DNA of 64,000 nucleotides from Odontocerum albicorne (GCA_949825065.1 OX463856.1:15011757-15075756), one strand, 5' to 3'. Positions 1 to 10,812 are shown, counted from the stretch's first letter. Made by a program: numbers and translations. The notes: generated by a model not told the origin, from the letters alone.

Positions 1-159
<159 letters not shown>

Positions 160-240
160 TCGTTAGATTTATCATACCTGATTTGGTCACTTCCATTCAG
201 TTATTGTATTGGATACTAGCGAAATATTTTATGTCGTTGC

Positions 241-416
241 ACACAGTACAACTTGGCGGGATTTTTGTTATGTGGCGATCTTTTCCAACAAATCAGAAAG
301 TGTTAAAGATGCCTTAAGCGTAACCAGACGGGAATCGTTTTAAGAAAATGGGTATCAATGGGAATTGAACCCGCAACATCCGGGGTGTATTACCACCTAG
401 GACACAGAGGTCGTCT
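241..416 (-). mobile_element. SINE1 copy, tRNA-derived, minus strand
   Basis: Read on the minus strand this has a tRNA-like head (GACGACCTCTGTG, then a degenerate A box and a B box like GGTTCAATTCC near 365-375), a middle containing the GTCTGGTT block, and a tail whose complement here contains ACTTGGCGGG and TCTTTTCCAAC. The same architecture recurs at 3545-3778, 21408-21600 and 48268-48470. Degenerate, with no intact promoter boxes. Confidence 0.65.
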
Positions 417-984
417 ATATAAATATAAATATATGACAACATCGAAATCCATGCGGTCCTGTGTTATCCGGTTGAAATAAGCTTCTCACGATATTTAAAC
501 TGGATAAAATTAAATTTAGACCTTTTAGACCGATAACCAGAGATCAAACACCGCTATTTGAAGCGTTGATTGTTTTTTGTTGGGTAACCGAGGACCGATT
601 AAAGAAATAGGGCCTGATTAATTACGTTGTTACAAATATAAAGAACGTAAGTCAAAGCGTTTGTCTAACGTCCATTGAGTATCGACTGGGAAAAATATTT
701 GTTTCGAAAAAAGACTTTGATTTGTTCCTTTTTTCCACTTCAGAAGTGAAATACATCGGTGATGTTTCGAATATGGGCCAAGATATTTTTTTATGAAGCA
801 CTAAGGTGTCACGAACGAATTGATTTCAAATTGTGGCTTAAGAGCCACAATTTAAGACCCTTAAGTATTTAAGACCCTTAAAGGGATGTATCATTCGAAT
901 CTGTTTCAAATTCATTCGAATCGAGAGAAATAGAACTTTGAGGTAAATTTCGTCTTCATCGAATAAGTTGATTGTTCCGAATCG
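417..984. other. Stretch without recognised gene or repeat family
   Basis: AT-rich sequence with no frame worth calling. The only local structure is a perfect 8-bp inverted repeat at 831-850 (TTGTGGCT, loop TAAG, AGCCACAA), followed at once by a direct repeat of TTAAGACCCTTAA. The function of either is unknown. Confidence 0.5.
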
Positions 985-1290
985 ATCTAATAGGACGAGG
1001 TATCACGACAGAGATTTTTTTCGTTGTTGGTTCTGTGACGTGGAATGCTCAAACTCTTAAGTGTTAGAAATGTAGGTGGCATGTGCAACTTTAGCTTTTG
1101 AAGACAACCCTGTTTGGGACCTTTATCAAAATGTATGATTTTATATGAACCCTTAAAACACATCAATTTTACAGCACCTAAAGCTGAACGTATTACTATC
1201 ATATATATATAAAGATCTACAAATGCTTTTGTGTAGTTTGTCTTCCATTGATACATTTAGCTGTTTTCTCACTAAATATGCATCATTTTG
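985..1290 (+). repeat. R3 dispersed repeat, 5' and middle part
   Basis: Matches the R3 copy at 14166-14760 and the one at 43560-43990: the blocks GATTGTTCC.AATCGAT, TTCGTTG.TGGT, GAAGACAACCCT.TTTGGGA, TCAAAATGTATGA and CTAAAGCTGAA, then AGATC.AC.AA and GTTTGTCTTCC, occur in the same order. R3 has no recognised protein and is unclassified. The 3' stem-loop seen in other copies is not clear here. Confidence 0.6.
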
Positions 1291-2103
1291 CTGTTATTAC
1301 ATCTCATATCAAGTGCTCTTGAAATGAGTATGTTCTCTAAACGTTGCTATGTAAATTATCGTTCGATTATTATTCTAACATAGTGTTTTTAATGTACCTG
1401 TTTAAAACACACCAACGTTGATATAGTTCGAAAGTTTACTTTTTGTTGGTTTGAAAGCCTGATGATCATTTAGGATACGACTCTTTTTGAATATATTTGA
1501 CGCTTATTTGAGTTGAAATACGAGTAATAAACTTTATGGAAATAAATGATAACCAATTTTTGTTTTTTTTCAATGCTGTACACGACACATTGTTCTTGAG
1601 TTATTATTGTTATTCCAAATTTCATTCACACTACTGGTCTTTTCTAGTAATTTAATGCTCATTCGTGCGATATATCCATAGTAGACTACAAGTTTTTACG
1701 CTCATTCGTTTGATATATCCAAAGTGCATACTCTTCTTCATTTTACTGACGTTTTCATTAACTTTATGACATCTTGTTGTATAATATTATATAGATTATG
1801 CCAGGCTCGAGATACCCATGATTATGGTACCAAGAGTAGAGCAACCCTGCTGCTACTTCCGTTTTCAAATCATTTTCTTCAGATAAATATTCTATTATGT
1901 GGCCAGCAAATGCTGGTGTGAATTGCTTTATCCCTGTACGAAATAAAATAATGCACTCTTCTTTTTAAATACTCTCAAAATACACCTTTAGAGGAATTAA
2001 TAGAAATTGATAATCATTCATCCATCCTCCGTTCTTTCTTCTCTTTCTGCTGCTATGAACATTTATTTTTTCTTCTTTAAACTGGCAGAAAATCTAAGCT
2101 TCT
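1291..2103. other. Stretch without recognised gene or repeat family
   Basis: AT-rich, with a TATATCCAAAGT-like phrase occurring twice near 1670-1730. I see no supported gene, RNA or transposon end. Confidence 0.45.
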
Positions 2104-2166
2104 ATGTGTATGCCATATTTTAAACAATATTTTTATTTACTTATTGTGTTTTTATCGTATTTACAG

Positions 2167-2301
2167 CGGATTTATCGTTATTTATTTCTTTGTATTATTG
2201 TCGTAGACTCGATTAATGGGGCTGAAGACGAGGTTGTCTCTTGGCCACGCTACTCAATGTGTAGAAATCACCATCAGTTACCATACGTGTCAATAAATTA
2301 A
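2167..2301 (+). CDS. Speculative exon: hydrophobic leader-like frame
   Basis: A splice-acceptor-like site (TTTTTATCGTATTTACAG, ending at 2166) is followed by an open frame of about 44 codons to a TAA at 2299-2301. The first residues are hydrophobic (YLFLCIIVVDSINGAEDE), which resembles the end of a signal peptide. The same frame is open back to an ATG at 2104. No homologue is recognised. A splice donor must exist for this to join the next candidate exon; the best in-phase GT (CCATAC then GTGTCA, about 2287) is weak. Equally likely to be chance in AT-rich DNA. Confidence 0.15.
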   Translation, partial: RIYRYLFLCIIVVDSINGAEDEVVSWPRYSMCRNHHQLPYVSIN

Positions 2302-2364
2302 TTGTGTTTATAATTATACCAACTGGTTATTAACGTATTTTTTAACCTTTTTTTTGTATTACAG

Positions 2365-2577
2365 TTTGCGTATAAAAGAGTACGTATTTTACAAACATCG
2401 CGTGCCCATGCCCACGGCCATGCCCACGGCCATACCCACAGCCATGCCCACGGCCAGGCCCACGGCCATGCCCACGGCCATGCCCACGGCCATGCCCACG
2501 GCCATGCCCACGGCCATGCCTACGGCCATGCCCACGGCCATGCCCACAAAAGATACCAAAAGGATGTAACGAGATGA
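2365..2577 (+). CDS. Speculative terminal exon encoding a His/Ala/Gly repeat tail
   Basis: A strong acceptor-like site (TTTTTTTGTATTACAG, ending at 2364) opens a frame that runs 70 codons to TGA at 2575-2577. It reads FAYKRVRILQTSRAHAHGH, then repeats of AHGH, then AHKRYQKDVTR. The repeat is a 12-bp minisatellite, so openness inside it means nothing; the support is only the acceptor and the open flanks (12 codons before, 9 after). The other frame, read from an ATG at 2354, gives MPTA repeats and lacks splice support. His-rich tails of this kind occur in metal-binding and secreted proteins, but no function is claimed. Confidence 0.22.
   Translation, partial: FAYKRVRILQTSRAHAHGHAHGHTHSHAHGQAHGHAHGHAHGHAHGHAHGHAYGHAHGHAHKRYQKDVTR
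2405..2549. repeat. 12-bp minisatellite, about 12 units
   Basis: Tandem units of ATGCCCACGGCC with a few substitutions (ATACCCACAGCC, AGGCCCACGGCC, ATGCCTACGGCC). GC-rich in an AT-rich setting. Frame-neutral, so every frame through it stays open. Confidence 0.95.
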
Positions 2578-2929
2578 ACCCAGATATTTTAATAGTGTTT
2601 ATTTCTTGTAAACATATTTTTTTATTGTCTTAATACATATGTGAAATTTAAGGATGTATATAGTATATTCACATATTGACCACTAGACTAGGCAAGCAAT
2701 TAATTGTACGTCATCTTGTACGTTCAGAGGCAAGCTTTATGGAAAAAATTGTATCAGGCTGGTTCTTTTTTATTTTTGAAAACCATCAAGAATCGAACCT
2801 TTAATACACACACAAAATATCAACTAAAAAGACACTGTTTGAAGCTTTCAAAATTTTAAATCCTTCCAATAAAAATTAAATAAATGTTTATCCATAATTT
2901 ATACGATAATTTCACATACATCCATACCA

Positions 2930-3480
2930 TCATACCGTTTCCTTGATGGGGCAGGCAATGAGGGCAGAGCGCCTGAGTTTATTATATCGATACAAATTAC
3001 AGCTCCTAAAATTTATCTTGCTTTTCCTTCTTCCAAAATATTATTCACTTGATTCAACCATACTTTCATTAGTTGTCCTCTTCCTCGCCCTCCACTCTCA
3101 TTTGAACTGTATATTCGTTTTGTTAGTTTTTCTTTATTCATACGTTTTACATTGCTTTATTCATACGTTTTACATAATCTCCGCAGTGCTCTTTTTGATC
3201 CTACGCAATACATCAGCCTTAAGTTCACATTCATCCCTCATCACTTTCCGTATTTTGTCATACATATTTATTCCGTGTATTCTTCTAAGTACAATCATCA
3301 CTTCATTCCGTATTATGTCATACATATTTATTCCGTGTATTCTTCTAAGCACAATTATTTACACAGTATTTATTCGACTCGATTCTTTTTCTACGTTCAC
3401 GTTTCACTTTTGTACATCCGATTTCATTCAAAAATACTGTTTTTATCTTAAATTTGAATATTGTCCGGTTCGAGCATATA
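2930..3480 (-). mobile_element. LINE-B fragment (RT C-terminal part), minus strand
   Basis: The minus strand encodes a decayed non-LTR reverse-transcriptase C-terminus: VLRRIHGINMYD, then RDECELKADVLRRIKKST, then further downstream a conserved tract ending near the 3' phrase at 2930-2950. These words recur in at least nine other places in the window. The segment covering RRIHGINMYD is locally duplicated here (3240-3299 and 3300-3355, about 60 bp). Frames are broken, so it is a dead copy. The long plus-strand frames over this stretch are shadows. Confidence 0.75.
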
Positions 3481-3544
3481 TATTTGAGTTTCTTCGTTTT
3501 ATATCAGTACATGCCATTTGACATCTCTTGTTGCTCTTACATCG

Positions 3545-3778
3545 TCGACGACCTCCGTGGCTTAATTGGTAAGACGCCTCTCTCCTAGCCCGGAGATTGT
3601 GAATTTGATCCCCGATTTTTTTAAAAGGATTACAGTCTGGTTTTCAATTATGACTTCAATACATCTTTCTGGTTGGTTGGAAAAGACTGTCAAATGGCAA
3701 TAAGCCCGCCAGGTTATTATGCATACAACGAAAATGTAATACAAATCATTTGAGAAATAAATAAATAAATAAATATAG
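3545..3778 (+). mobile_element. SINE1 copy, plus strand, nearly full length
   Basis: Head: GTCGACGACCTCCGTGG, an A-box-like GGCTTAATTGGTAAGACGC and a B-box position TTTGATCCCC. The middle has CAGTCTGGTTTTCA. The tail has CTGGTTGGTTGGAA and TGGCAATAAGCCCGCCAG, then a (AAAT)n end at 3753-3778. The tail is the same sequence that ends LINE-A at 10570-10640. This is therefore a tRNA-derived SINE with a LINE-derived 3' end, as in many eukaryotic SINE/LINE pairs. Confidence 0.82.
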
Positions 3779-4330
3779 GTTTATTGATAACAATATAGTA
3801 TGTACATAATATATTTAAATACACTTCGAAAACACATAGATGACAGAAAATACATTTAAGAGAGAAGCTATTAAAAGGACTGAGCTCATCTAATAACATC
3901 CTCGCGGTCAAGATACACCACACCAATATAAAGGGAACCCACCCGCGGGGACACCATGTGTTTTCAGCCCTCACCCTTGCACACGTAGAATAAGAAGAAA
4001 AAACACAGAAAATAAATAGATGGCAGAAAAAAAATTCAATCCACAAATACCACTTCAGATTAATTCAAACAAATAAATAAAGGTTCCTTGACAGCAACAC
4101 AAAGTGTACATATATATGATATAATAAATTCATTCCAAGTATCGCACACATATCTCAAAATAAACTGCAGAAAATACATTTAAGAGAGAAGACATTAAAA
4201 GGTCCGGGCTCATCCCATAACATTTTCCCGGTCGAGATACACCTCACTAATGTAGGGCGAGCCCGACCGCAAATACATCGGAGGGCTTTCAGCTCACACC
4301 CTTGTACATCTAGACTAAAAAAAAAGGAGT
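3779..4330. repeat. R1 dispersed repeat, two adjacent diverged copies
   Basis: Two direct copies, about 3775-4045 and 4073-4330, share the ordered blocks GAAAATACATTTAAGAGAGA, ATTAAAAGG, GAGCTCATC, TAACAT and TACACC.CAC, a GC-rich spot, then TTTTCAGC and CACGTAG. The family recurs at 24370-24590, 38770-38872 and 58440-58730. No protein or terminal structure is recognised; unclassified. Confidence 0.65.
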
Positions 4331-6119
4331 ACCTAAGTAGTGGAATTCTTCAACTTGTGTTGTATAGTATATCACATTTATATAACTTAAATCATATATG
4401 TTATCACATTTATATAACCTATGTAACCCATCACATTAATAAAACTTTTATTTCACATCTATTTATCATATTTACTTTCCTTTCACAGTTTTTTTATCCT
4501 GATATTTTTACATTATTCAACAAAAAACTTAAGTTAGTTTACCTTTAGGGATTAAGTTGACTATGAACTTCATCGTCTGCGGACGCCCATATTAAACGTC
4601 ACGTATCCTATTACTGGCTCTCGACCGTAATGGGACCATGGTACTTATCTTGCCGGTTGTATATTATTCGCCAACTTAAAGTCAGTGACTCACATGAAAG
4701 ATACATTGATAATAGGGATTACACATTATAATATTGATATTTTCAATTTAAAAACAATATTCAATTTTCATTAAAAAATGTCCGACCATTAAACGCGCTA
4801 TCTTGTAATTTTGATGCCATTGATTTAGTCTTTTTTTAGGTTCTGAGAATGTTTAGCCTGACATACTTTTTAATAAATTTTTTGATAACGGACGCTTCGT
4901 AGTTTTCTAACTTCTTCTAGATTACATCCGGCCTGAAATAACCAGAAAGTGAAAAAAAACTCATCTCTTTTTTTTCATTAATAGGGAAAAACTGTGGAAA
5001 ACTTTTTTGATTGGTAACCATAGGAAATTAGGAGAAAACTAAGCCCTCCAGCACAAGGAGATCGTAAAATAATAAAGTTTGCTCTTTTGTTAATATCTTT
5101 TCCGAAATGAGGTTCTATTTATTATTGTCGTCATCATTAAAAAAATAAAAGCTAACTGTCAAAAAATTGGCAAATTAAAGGTTAAATTTTATATGTATTT
5201 TTAATTGAAATAATTTGTCTTATAAATTTGTGTTAATAAAATATTTTTGAGAAATTTACTACCAAAAAAAAACATTTTTATTGTTATAATATCCTTGAAA
5301 ATATATAATTATATTGTATTAAAGGTGCGATATTAATAATACTCGTATAACATATTACAAGTATATTCAGGCTCTTACAAATTTAAATTGGATCAAATTT
5401 GCTGGAACCTTCTAGGAAACGACTTTTAAGGTACAAAAGCTCTCAGATTTGTAAAGTCCTTCCATTTCTAACAAAATCTGTACGTTGATAAATTCTTATA
5501 TATTTTTTAATAATGACAATTTTAAAAATGTCTTATAACGACAATTTCAAAAATCTTTTTCGTTATGAGCAGATGGTTCTATAAAATCGAAACGTTGAAG
5601 GTTTCAGTATATGTTGTTGGAGGAAGAGATATACTCTGAATAGAGGTAACTGAAAGCATAATGTACGATGCTATGAGTTTTTGAAGTGATTTTATAATGC
5701 TAAATACCATTATAAACATGAAAATTGTACTTAAACTACAAATAAGCAAACCCAGTATTTTCCCAGAGACCAGGTTTCCTTAAAATATATAAACACTTAT
5801 TTTTCAAATTAAGTGAAAAGAAAAACACATATATAAATATGTTTTAACACATATTCATAATATGTAAACATGTTATATAGTATGAACCCACTTATATTTA
5901 TTTTGAGTCCTCCCTGAAGTTGTGTTTACATTAGTACAAAAACGAAACCTTATGTATTCGTGGGTGACCTAGCACCTGCAAACTTAAACTATTATGAAAA
6001 TAAATGCGTATAGTTTCTAATAAATTTAGCAATTTTTGAAGAAAACAAATAAGATAAAAGTGACAAATTATCAATAATTTTTTTTTTATTTATATAATTT
6101 TTTTTCCTTACTTCTCTTT
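4331..6119. other. Long stretch without recognised gene or repeat family
   Basis: Very AT-rich. Short frames here have no family signature. A short imperfect duplication (TAATGACAATTTTAAAAATG / TAACGACAATTTCAAAAAT) lies near 5510-5560, and one TACTCGTA octamer at about 5340. Nothing else is supported. Confidence 0.45.
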
Positions 6120-6490
6120 TAATCCATTTTTTTATATTATGGTATCCCTTTACGCGTCTGAAAAAGATGTATGAATATTTCGAGAGTTTGGAAATGTGGA
6201 ACAAATGTATGAAGAAAGACTGACTCAACAAATTTACTGTGCAAACGTGAGTGAAAAGCGTGGTTGATATATACCAAGGAAATTATGGTTAGATCAAGAG
6301 TATGATATTTAATAAAAAAGAAAAATTTAAAAGTCATAGAAATGCTAGGAGCTGTGCGAGAAGGTGTGTGTGTGTGGATGCAGAAGAGGCAAAAGACGTA
6401 TGTCAAAAAGATGTTCGTCAAATAAAAGTCTGGTGCTCTCTCCTATCTCGTAACTACCCCAACCGGTAGATGGTGTGATAGTATTTATAT
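6120..6490 (+). mobile_element. LINE-B fragment, plus strand
   Basis: Plus-strand frames give EERLTQQIYCANVSEKRG, then WLDQ and a decayed Arg/Cys-rich stretch, ending in the 3' phrase GGTAGATGGTGTGATAGTA. This is the end of the LINE-B reverse transcriptase and the start of its 3' UTR. Several stops and frameshifts. A second, more decayed piece of the same family follows at 6735-6930. Confidence 0.68.
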
Positions 6491-6734
6491 TTCCAGCCAT
6501 TGAAGTTGACCCAGAACTCGCACCGAATTGAAGATACGAACATTTGGAGAATGCACTGAACCAGTGGAATAGGTACGGAAGCAGTTTGTCATTGTACGCG
6601 TTAGTAACACTACTGCAAGTGAATAAGTAACATCACAAGTACACGTCTAGCAAGTATTGTTATCAGACTTTTTACCCTCAACACTATCTTTTTAATAAGT
6701 ATATTTTTGTTAAAACAATTAAAAACCACGCAGA

Positions 6735-6930
6735 AAGAATGAATAAAGAAAAACTGTCAAGAAAGAAAACAGAGTTTGATAAAATGAACAAAACAGAAAA
6801 GAAGGAGAAGTAATGGTATGGACGCTAAAGAGTCGAGAGATATATGACGGGAAGAAGAAAAGTCTTGTAGTTACCTCTCCCAGTCTGACTCGACGGGAAA
6901 TGGCATGATAGTTCGTATGTAGGTGAAAGA
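6735..6930 (+). mobile_element. LINE-B 3' remnant, plus strand
   Basis: Resembles the last part of LINE-B: an A/G-rich tract with GAAGAAGAAAAGTC, then CTCTCCCAGTCTGACTCGACGGGAAATGGC, close in layout to 35820-35870 (CTCTCCCGATCGGGAAATGG), and then GATAGTTCGTATG. Highly degenerate. Confidence 0.4.
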
Positions 6931-7689
6931 AAATCTGTATTCTTCCGACCCATCTTCGACACTCAAACTTCTATTTATTGATGAAGCGTATGCGGCCATA
7001 CTTCTTCACATATAAAATCTCGGACCAAATCTGATACTATATTTAATAGAAGTCAAGTTTTAACATTCTGGGATTTTGGGTTCGATTTCTGATGATGCTT
7101 AGCAAAAAAAATTAAAAAAGGTCCCAGTCGATTTAATAAAAAGTCGTATGCTAACAATACTCGCCCGCTACTATATTCTAGTGGTTCTTAAGTCAAACTC
7201 TCGATTACTGAGACTAAATATAGTATTGTAATCCAATCACGCTTTTGTATTGTATAATACACATATAACATACGTCAGAATCGCCCATTCAAAAAATTTA
7301 CTACATTAAAATTATTATGAAATGTTATAAAAAAAAAAACCTAATACCGATTCCCGCTTTGTTTTGTGTTTCAAAAATGCTTTTTATTGTACGAGTAACA
7401 AAATATAATTGTGAAAAGTATTAATAAGAGCGAAAATTGGGCCAGGGGATTTCTTTGTGTTGAAAAATAAAGAAAAGATCTGACAAGTGAGCCTATCAAA
7501 AAACCGGACGAAATTGTTACAGCTCATTAAACCTATTAACCCCTTGTAACACAATTGAGAGGAGAGACCCATAAGCGGAAGAATGACAATGAAAATAAAA
7601 AAAAGTATTTTTTCGAGTATGTTTTGATGTAAACATTATACTCGTACGATACGTCGATACGTTCCAGGCAAAAGGGCGTAACTATGTAT

Positions 7690-8012
7690 TCACGTGTAAA
7701 TTTGATAATACAGCAACAAATATTTTCTCCGTTGGAGTAGACAGAAAGGACAGCGTGCCCGACTTTCTCATCTTGACATCCATCCTTCGTGTCTTCTGTA
7801 TTCAAACAATTCCCATGATTTCTCCGACATTCCACGTTTCCTTCTTTAAAAATACCACTTGATTTAATCTTATATTCCTTGGTCTTCCTTTACCACGTCT
7901 TTCACTTACATTTGAACTTTATATGTCTTATGTTAGTCTTTCGACATTAATTTTTTCTATATTCCTAAACTATTTCAGAGTGCTCTTCTTCATCTTACTC
8001 AACACACATCCT
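7690..8012 (-). mobile_element. LINE-B fragment, minus strand
   Basis: Minus-strand translation gives CRRNHGNCLNTEDTKDGC and then VLSVYSNGE, matching the Arg/Cys-rich LINE-B C-terminus (compare the RRACMxxCxxVEEA type of ending in this family). Further upstream on the minus strand lie the decayed FGHVER-like and LTKxIYSANVS segments (7900-7990). The coding frame is interrupted; dead copy. Confidence 0.65.
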
Positions 8013-8091
8013 TAACATCACATTACAAGAGGAACAAAAAACTGTTCAATTTACTGGAAAATATGTAATAAATAATAAAATGTTAACAATA

Positions 8092-8447
8092 CAGTCAAAC
8101 CTCGGGTCACGAACAAATCGGCTTACGAACACAATTTCCGAACAAATTTTGACTCGACCTGCGTACAATGTCTCGGCTCACGAATTAGTTGTAACGGCGC
8201 ATTACGCAATTACGCATTAGTTGTTCTCAGGTGCGCGCGTTGTGAACATTGTTTCTCATTGCGTTCGTTGTTCTTGATACATTTTTTTTGCTTTTTATAT
8301 GTATAATATACAGTCATATATAAAAAATATTTTGCATTAAATTAACCCTCATTATGGCTCCCAAGAAAATGAATTTCGGTTTGCGAACATTTCGGCTCGC
8401 GAACGGAATCAAAGAACGAATTAAGTTCGTAACCCGAGGTACCACTG
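8092..8447. mobile_element. Tigger/pogo-like nonautonomous DNA transposon
   Basis: 356 bp bounded by terminal inverted repeats: left CAGTCAAACCTCGGGTCACG, right (complement) CAGTGGTACCTCGGGTTACG, both flanked by TA (8090-8091 and 8448-8449). The CAGTGG.ACCTCGG..TACGAAC terminus is characteristic of the Tigger branch of Tc1/mariner. Near the right side ATGGCTCCCAAGAAAATG looks like the first codons of a lost transposase, so the element is probably an internal-deletion derivative. Confidence 0.85.
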
Positions 8448-8600
8448 TAATTATAAATTCTTATGTTCGGTTTTTCTTTCGGTGTACTTTATTATTTTTT
8501 GTGTCAATTTTTTCAAGAGTGAAGGTGTGATCTTTCCGGTCCATCTACCATACGACAGGCTACCATACAGGCTATCATACCATACGACAGGCTATCCATC

Positions 8601-8915
8601 CGTGATCAAATAAGATTACCAACCATCCTGAGGATGGAAGACAGCTGTGCGTATGTTGGTTTATGGTGAGCAAGCTGTAGCATTTCAACAAATATACAGT
8701 CTTGGGATGTCCAACCCTAAGTTCTGATGGTAAAGAGGATAACGTTTCCCGATGATCGGTAGGTTTCATCAACAGCAGCCTTTTGTTAAGTAGAATTGAG
8801 ATGTTAAATGACCGAAGAGTAAAACCAGCTCGGAAGTGAATCCGCAAATAATCAAACATATTCAACCCGCTTGATTAACGTGAATACTAACCGTTAGACC
8901 ACGACCACCGACAAT
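8601..8915 (-). mobile_element. SINE-S2 copy, minus strand
   Basis: On the minus strand: a tRNA-like head (GTGGTCTAACGGTTAG, then a degraded B box), a GAGCTGGTTTTACT block, a long middle, and an end with CATCCTCAGGATGG and TTGATCACG. Head and end match the plus-strand copy at 19140-19535 and the minus copy at 25771-26142. The tRNA-related identity rests on the A-box and B-box spacing in the better copies. Confidence 0.62.
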
Positions 8916-9474
8916 TGGTTCATCTGCTTAACACTTTCATATATAGCACGATTCTTCACCTCGCCTTACTCAGAATGCTGCCATTAAAGAGGACCCAGTT
9001 GCATTCCTGACTTACTCAGTCCATCAGATTAGTGGTCATCTTTTGTCTCTTTACCTCTCCACACTGTCTATTAACACGAGTGTTTATAAATTCTTCTCTC
9101 ACCTACGTAGTATATGATCATATAATTGGAGTACTCGTCGAAGAAAAATCGTGGATAAGCTGTCCTAAAACCTATTATGAATAAATTGGGCATTTGATTG
9201 ATAGCCTGTAAAAATATTTATATATGCATTGGATATTTTTTTTAACGAATGTTTTACATTTCTATACATGTTTTATTTACATAATTTGAAGAAATGGGCT
9301 GAAAAATATCCGTGGTGCCTCCGGTTGGGAGTGATGCCTGATCTGGGGTCGTACAAGATGAGTCTAAACTTATTGATAGCTTTTGATTTACTTTGTTTCT
9401 TATATGAAGCATGCGATATAAATATGTATTGTTTTGTCTTTGCTATTCAATACATAAAGATAAGTAAAAAAAAG

Positions 9475-9600
9475 TTGTCGACGAATTTTACCAGACTGGG
9501 ACCCTTTTTTAATACTTTTTTAGCACCATTAGTTATCGAACACAAAACAACCAAGTAATTGTTATACTTCTTACCAACTAGGCCATGAAGTAAAATTTAC
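9475..9600 (-). mobile_element. SINE1 fragment, minus strand
   Basis: The complement reads TTCATGGCCTAGTTGGTAAG (A-box region of the SINE1 head), a degraded B box (TGTTCGATAAC), and then the GTCCCAGTCTGGT middle block. The tail is missing. Confidence 0.5.
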
Positions 9601-9775
9601 TGGTGTATACTTAAGTACTTAATTTATAAAGTTTCTGTCCGTTCTGCAATTTTCTTCATTTTGGTGGTTATATCTATTGGTCCGGAACGTATCGACATGT
9701 GAAGTCAATATGTACAATCCATAAAAGACATAATTTTGTTTAATTTTAGGCATTGTAAAAAAAACATTTTCCGTG

Positions 9776-9960
9776 TTTAAGTATGATTGTCAGTCATCCT
9801 GTCGATGAAAGATGCCTGTGCGTGTATTGGTTTATTATTTACAAACTGCTGCACTTCAGCAAGCACACATATTTGACATATCAAACCAAGAGTTTCCATG
9901 GTAAGGAGATTAAACTTCTAAAATGATCAGCAGGTTTAATCTGCTGCAGCCTTTCGTTGG
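9776..9960 (-). mobile_element. SINE-S2, 3' portion, split by LINE-A
   Basis: Matches 25771-25960 and 8601-8810 in order: ATGATTGTCA.CCAT, TG.GTGTATTGGTTTAT, CTGTTGCACTTCAG, TGATGGTAAGGA, then CTGCAGCCTTTCGTT. The head of the same copy continues after the LINE, at 10680-10810. Confidence 0.6.
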
Positions 9961-10665
9961 ACAGTTTTATTATACGAGTATATAACGCCGTATTTGTAAA
10001 GTACGATCATATAACTTCATACCAAAAGGCATCGATCTGGTTGAATGTTAGAAATAGACGCCAAATTCACATAACATTTCGATTGTATACTATCCTTAAC
10101 TGTCCCGCCACCCCCTCTTATCTCGCCGAAAATTTTCAGCGTCTTTCCAATCATGGATTAGCGCTACGCTCAAACAGAGATTGTTTATTGGCCTTTCCAG
10201 TTAACCGCTCTTCTTTCTTTACATCGGCCTTTACTGTCCATGCAGTGAGACTCTGGAATCAGTTACAAACCAATATAAGACTCGCTCCGTCCTTGGCATG
10301 CTTTAAGAAGCGACTGAAAAAACTCTTAATTTCTAGTTAGTAAAATAACGTGTCTCATTCCTGATTTTTCTTTTCCTTTCCTCTCCACCATCCCTTCCTT
10401 TTCTTTTGATTGATGATATCTTACTTTATATGAAAAAGAATGTTCGGGTGATTGTCTGTCTTTGTGGAGTTCATGGGCACGTGCTCACGTATGTGTTTAT
10501 GGATTTCGTGGGGATGGATAGTCATTTGAATGATTTTGCGACCACGTAACTTGCTTAATTTACTTTTGTCTGGTTGGTTGGAAGAGATTGCCGCCTGGCA
10601 ATAAATCCGCCAGGTTTTATTTGCAATAAAAGTGTTAAATAAATAAAATAAATAAATATTTGTGT
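9960..10665 (+). mobile_element. LINE-A, 5'-truncated copy with RT C-terminus and 3' UTR
   Basis: An open frame ends at 10340 and encodes the end of an APE-type LINE reverse transcriptase: KYDHITSYQKASIWLNVRNR, then ILNCPATPSYLAENFQRLSN, then HAVRLWNQLQTNIRLAPSL and FKKRLKKLL. This WLxVxxRR ... AxRLWNxLxxxIRxAxSxxxFKKxLK pattern is typical of Jockey/CR1-like ORF2 ends. The 3' UTR (10341-10640) ends with CTGGTTGGTTGGAAGAGATT and GGCAATAAATCCGCCAG, then a TAAA-rich tail. It sits inside SINE-S2. It is the most intact RT end in the window but lacks the endonuclease and the RT core. Confidence 0.85.
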
Positions 10666-10679
10666 TACTCAATAGTACT

Positions 10680-10812
10680 ATAAAAATGTAGGATAAGCAT
10701 CATTACACCTAACGATAAAATCACAAATTTCGATGTAAGAAGGCTTAAGAGTAAAAAAAGCCCGGAATTGATTCGAACCTGGGACACCCACTTATTTAGC
10801 GTGACAAAATCC
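10680..10812 (-). mobile_element. SINE-S2 head, split by LINE-A
   Basis: The complement has TAAGTGGGTGTCCCAGGTTC followed by a good B box (GGTTCGAATC), then CCGGGCTTTTTTTACT, matching the S2 head and the block after it at 26040-26140. With 9776-9960 it forms one S2 copy interrupted by LINE-A. Confidence 0.55.

Noticed and set aside
2943..3521. 192-codon plus-strand open frame
   Set aside because: It is antisense to a LINE-B copy and is rich in Leu, Phe, Ser and Ile as expected from reverse-complemented A-rich coding sequence. The minus strand carries the recognisable RT motifs.
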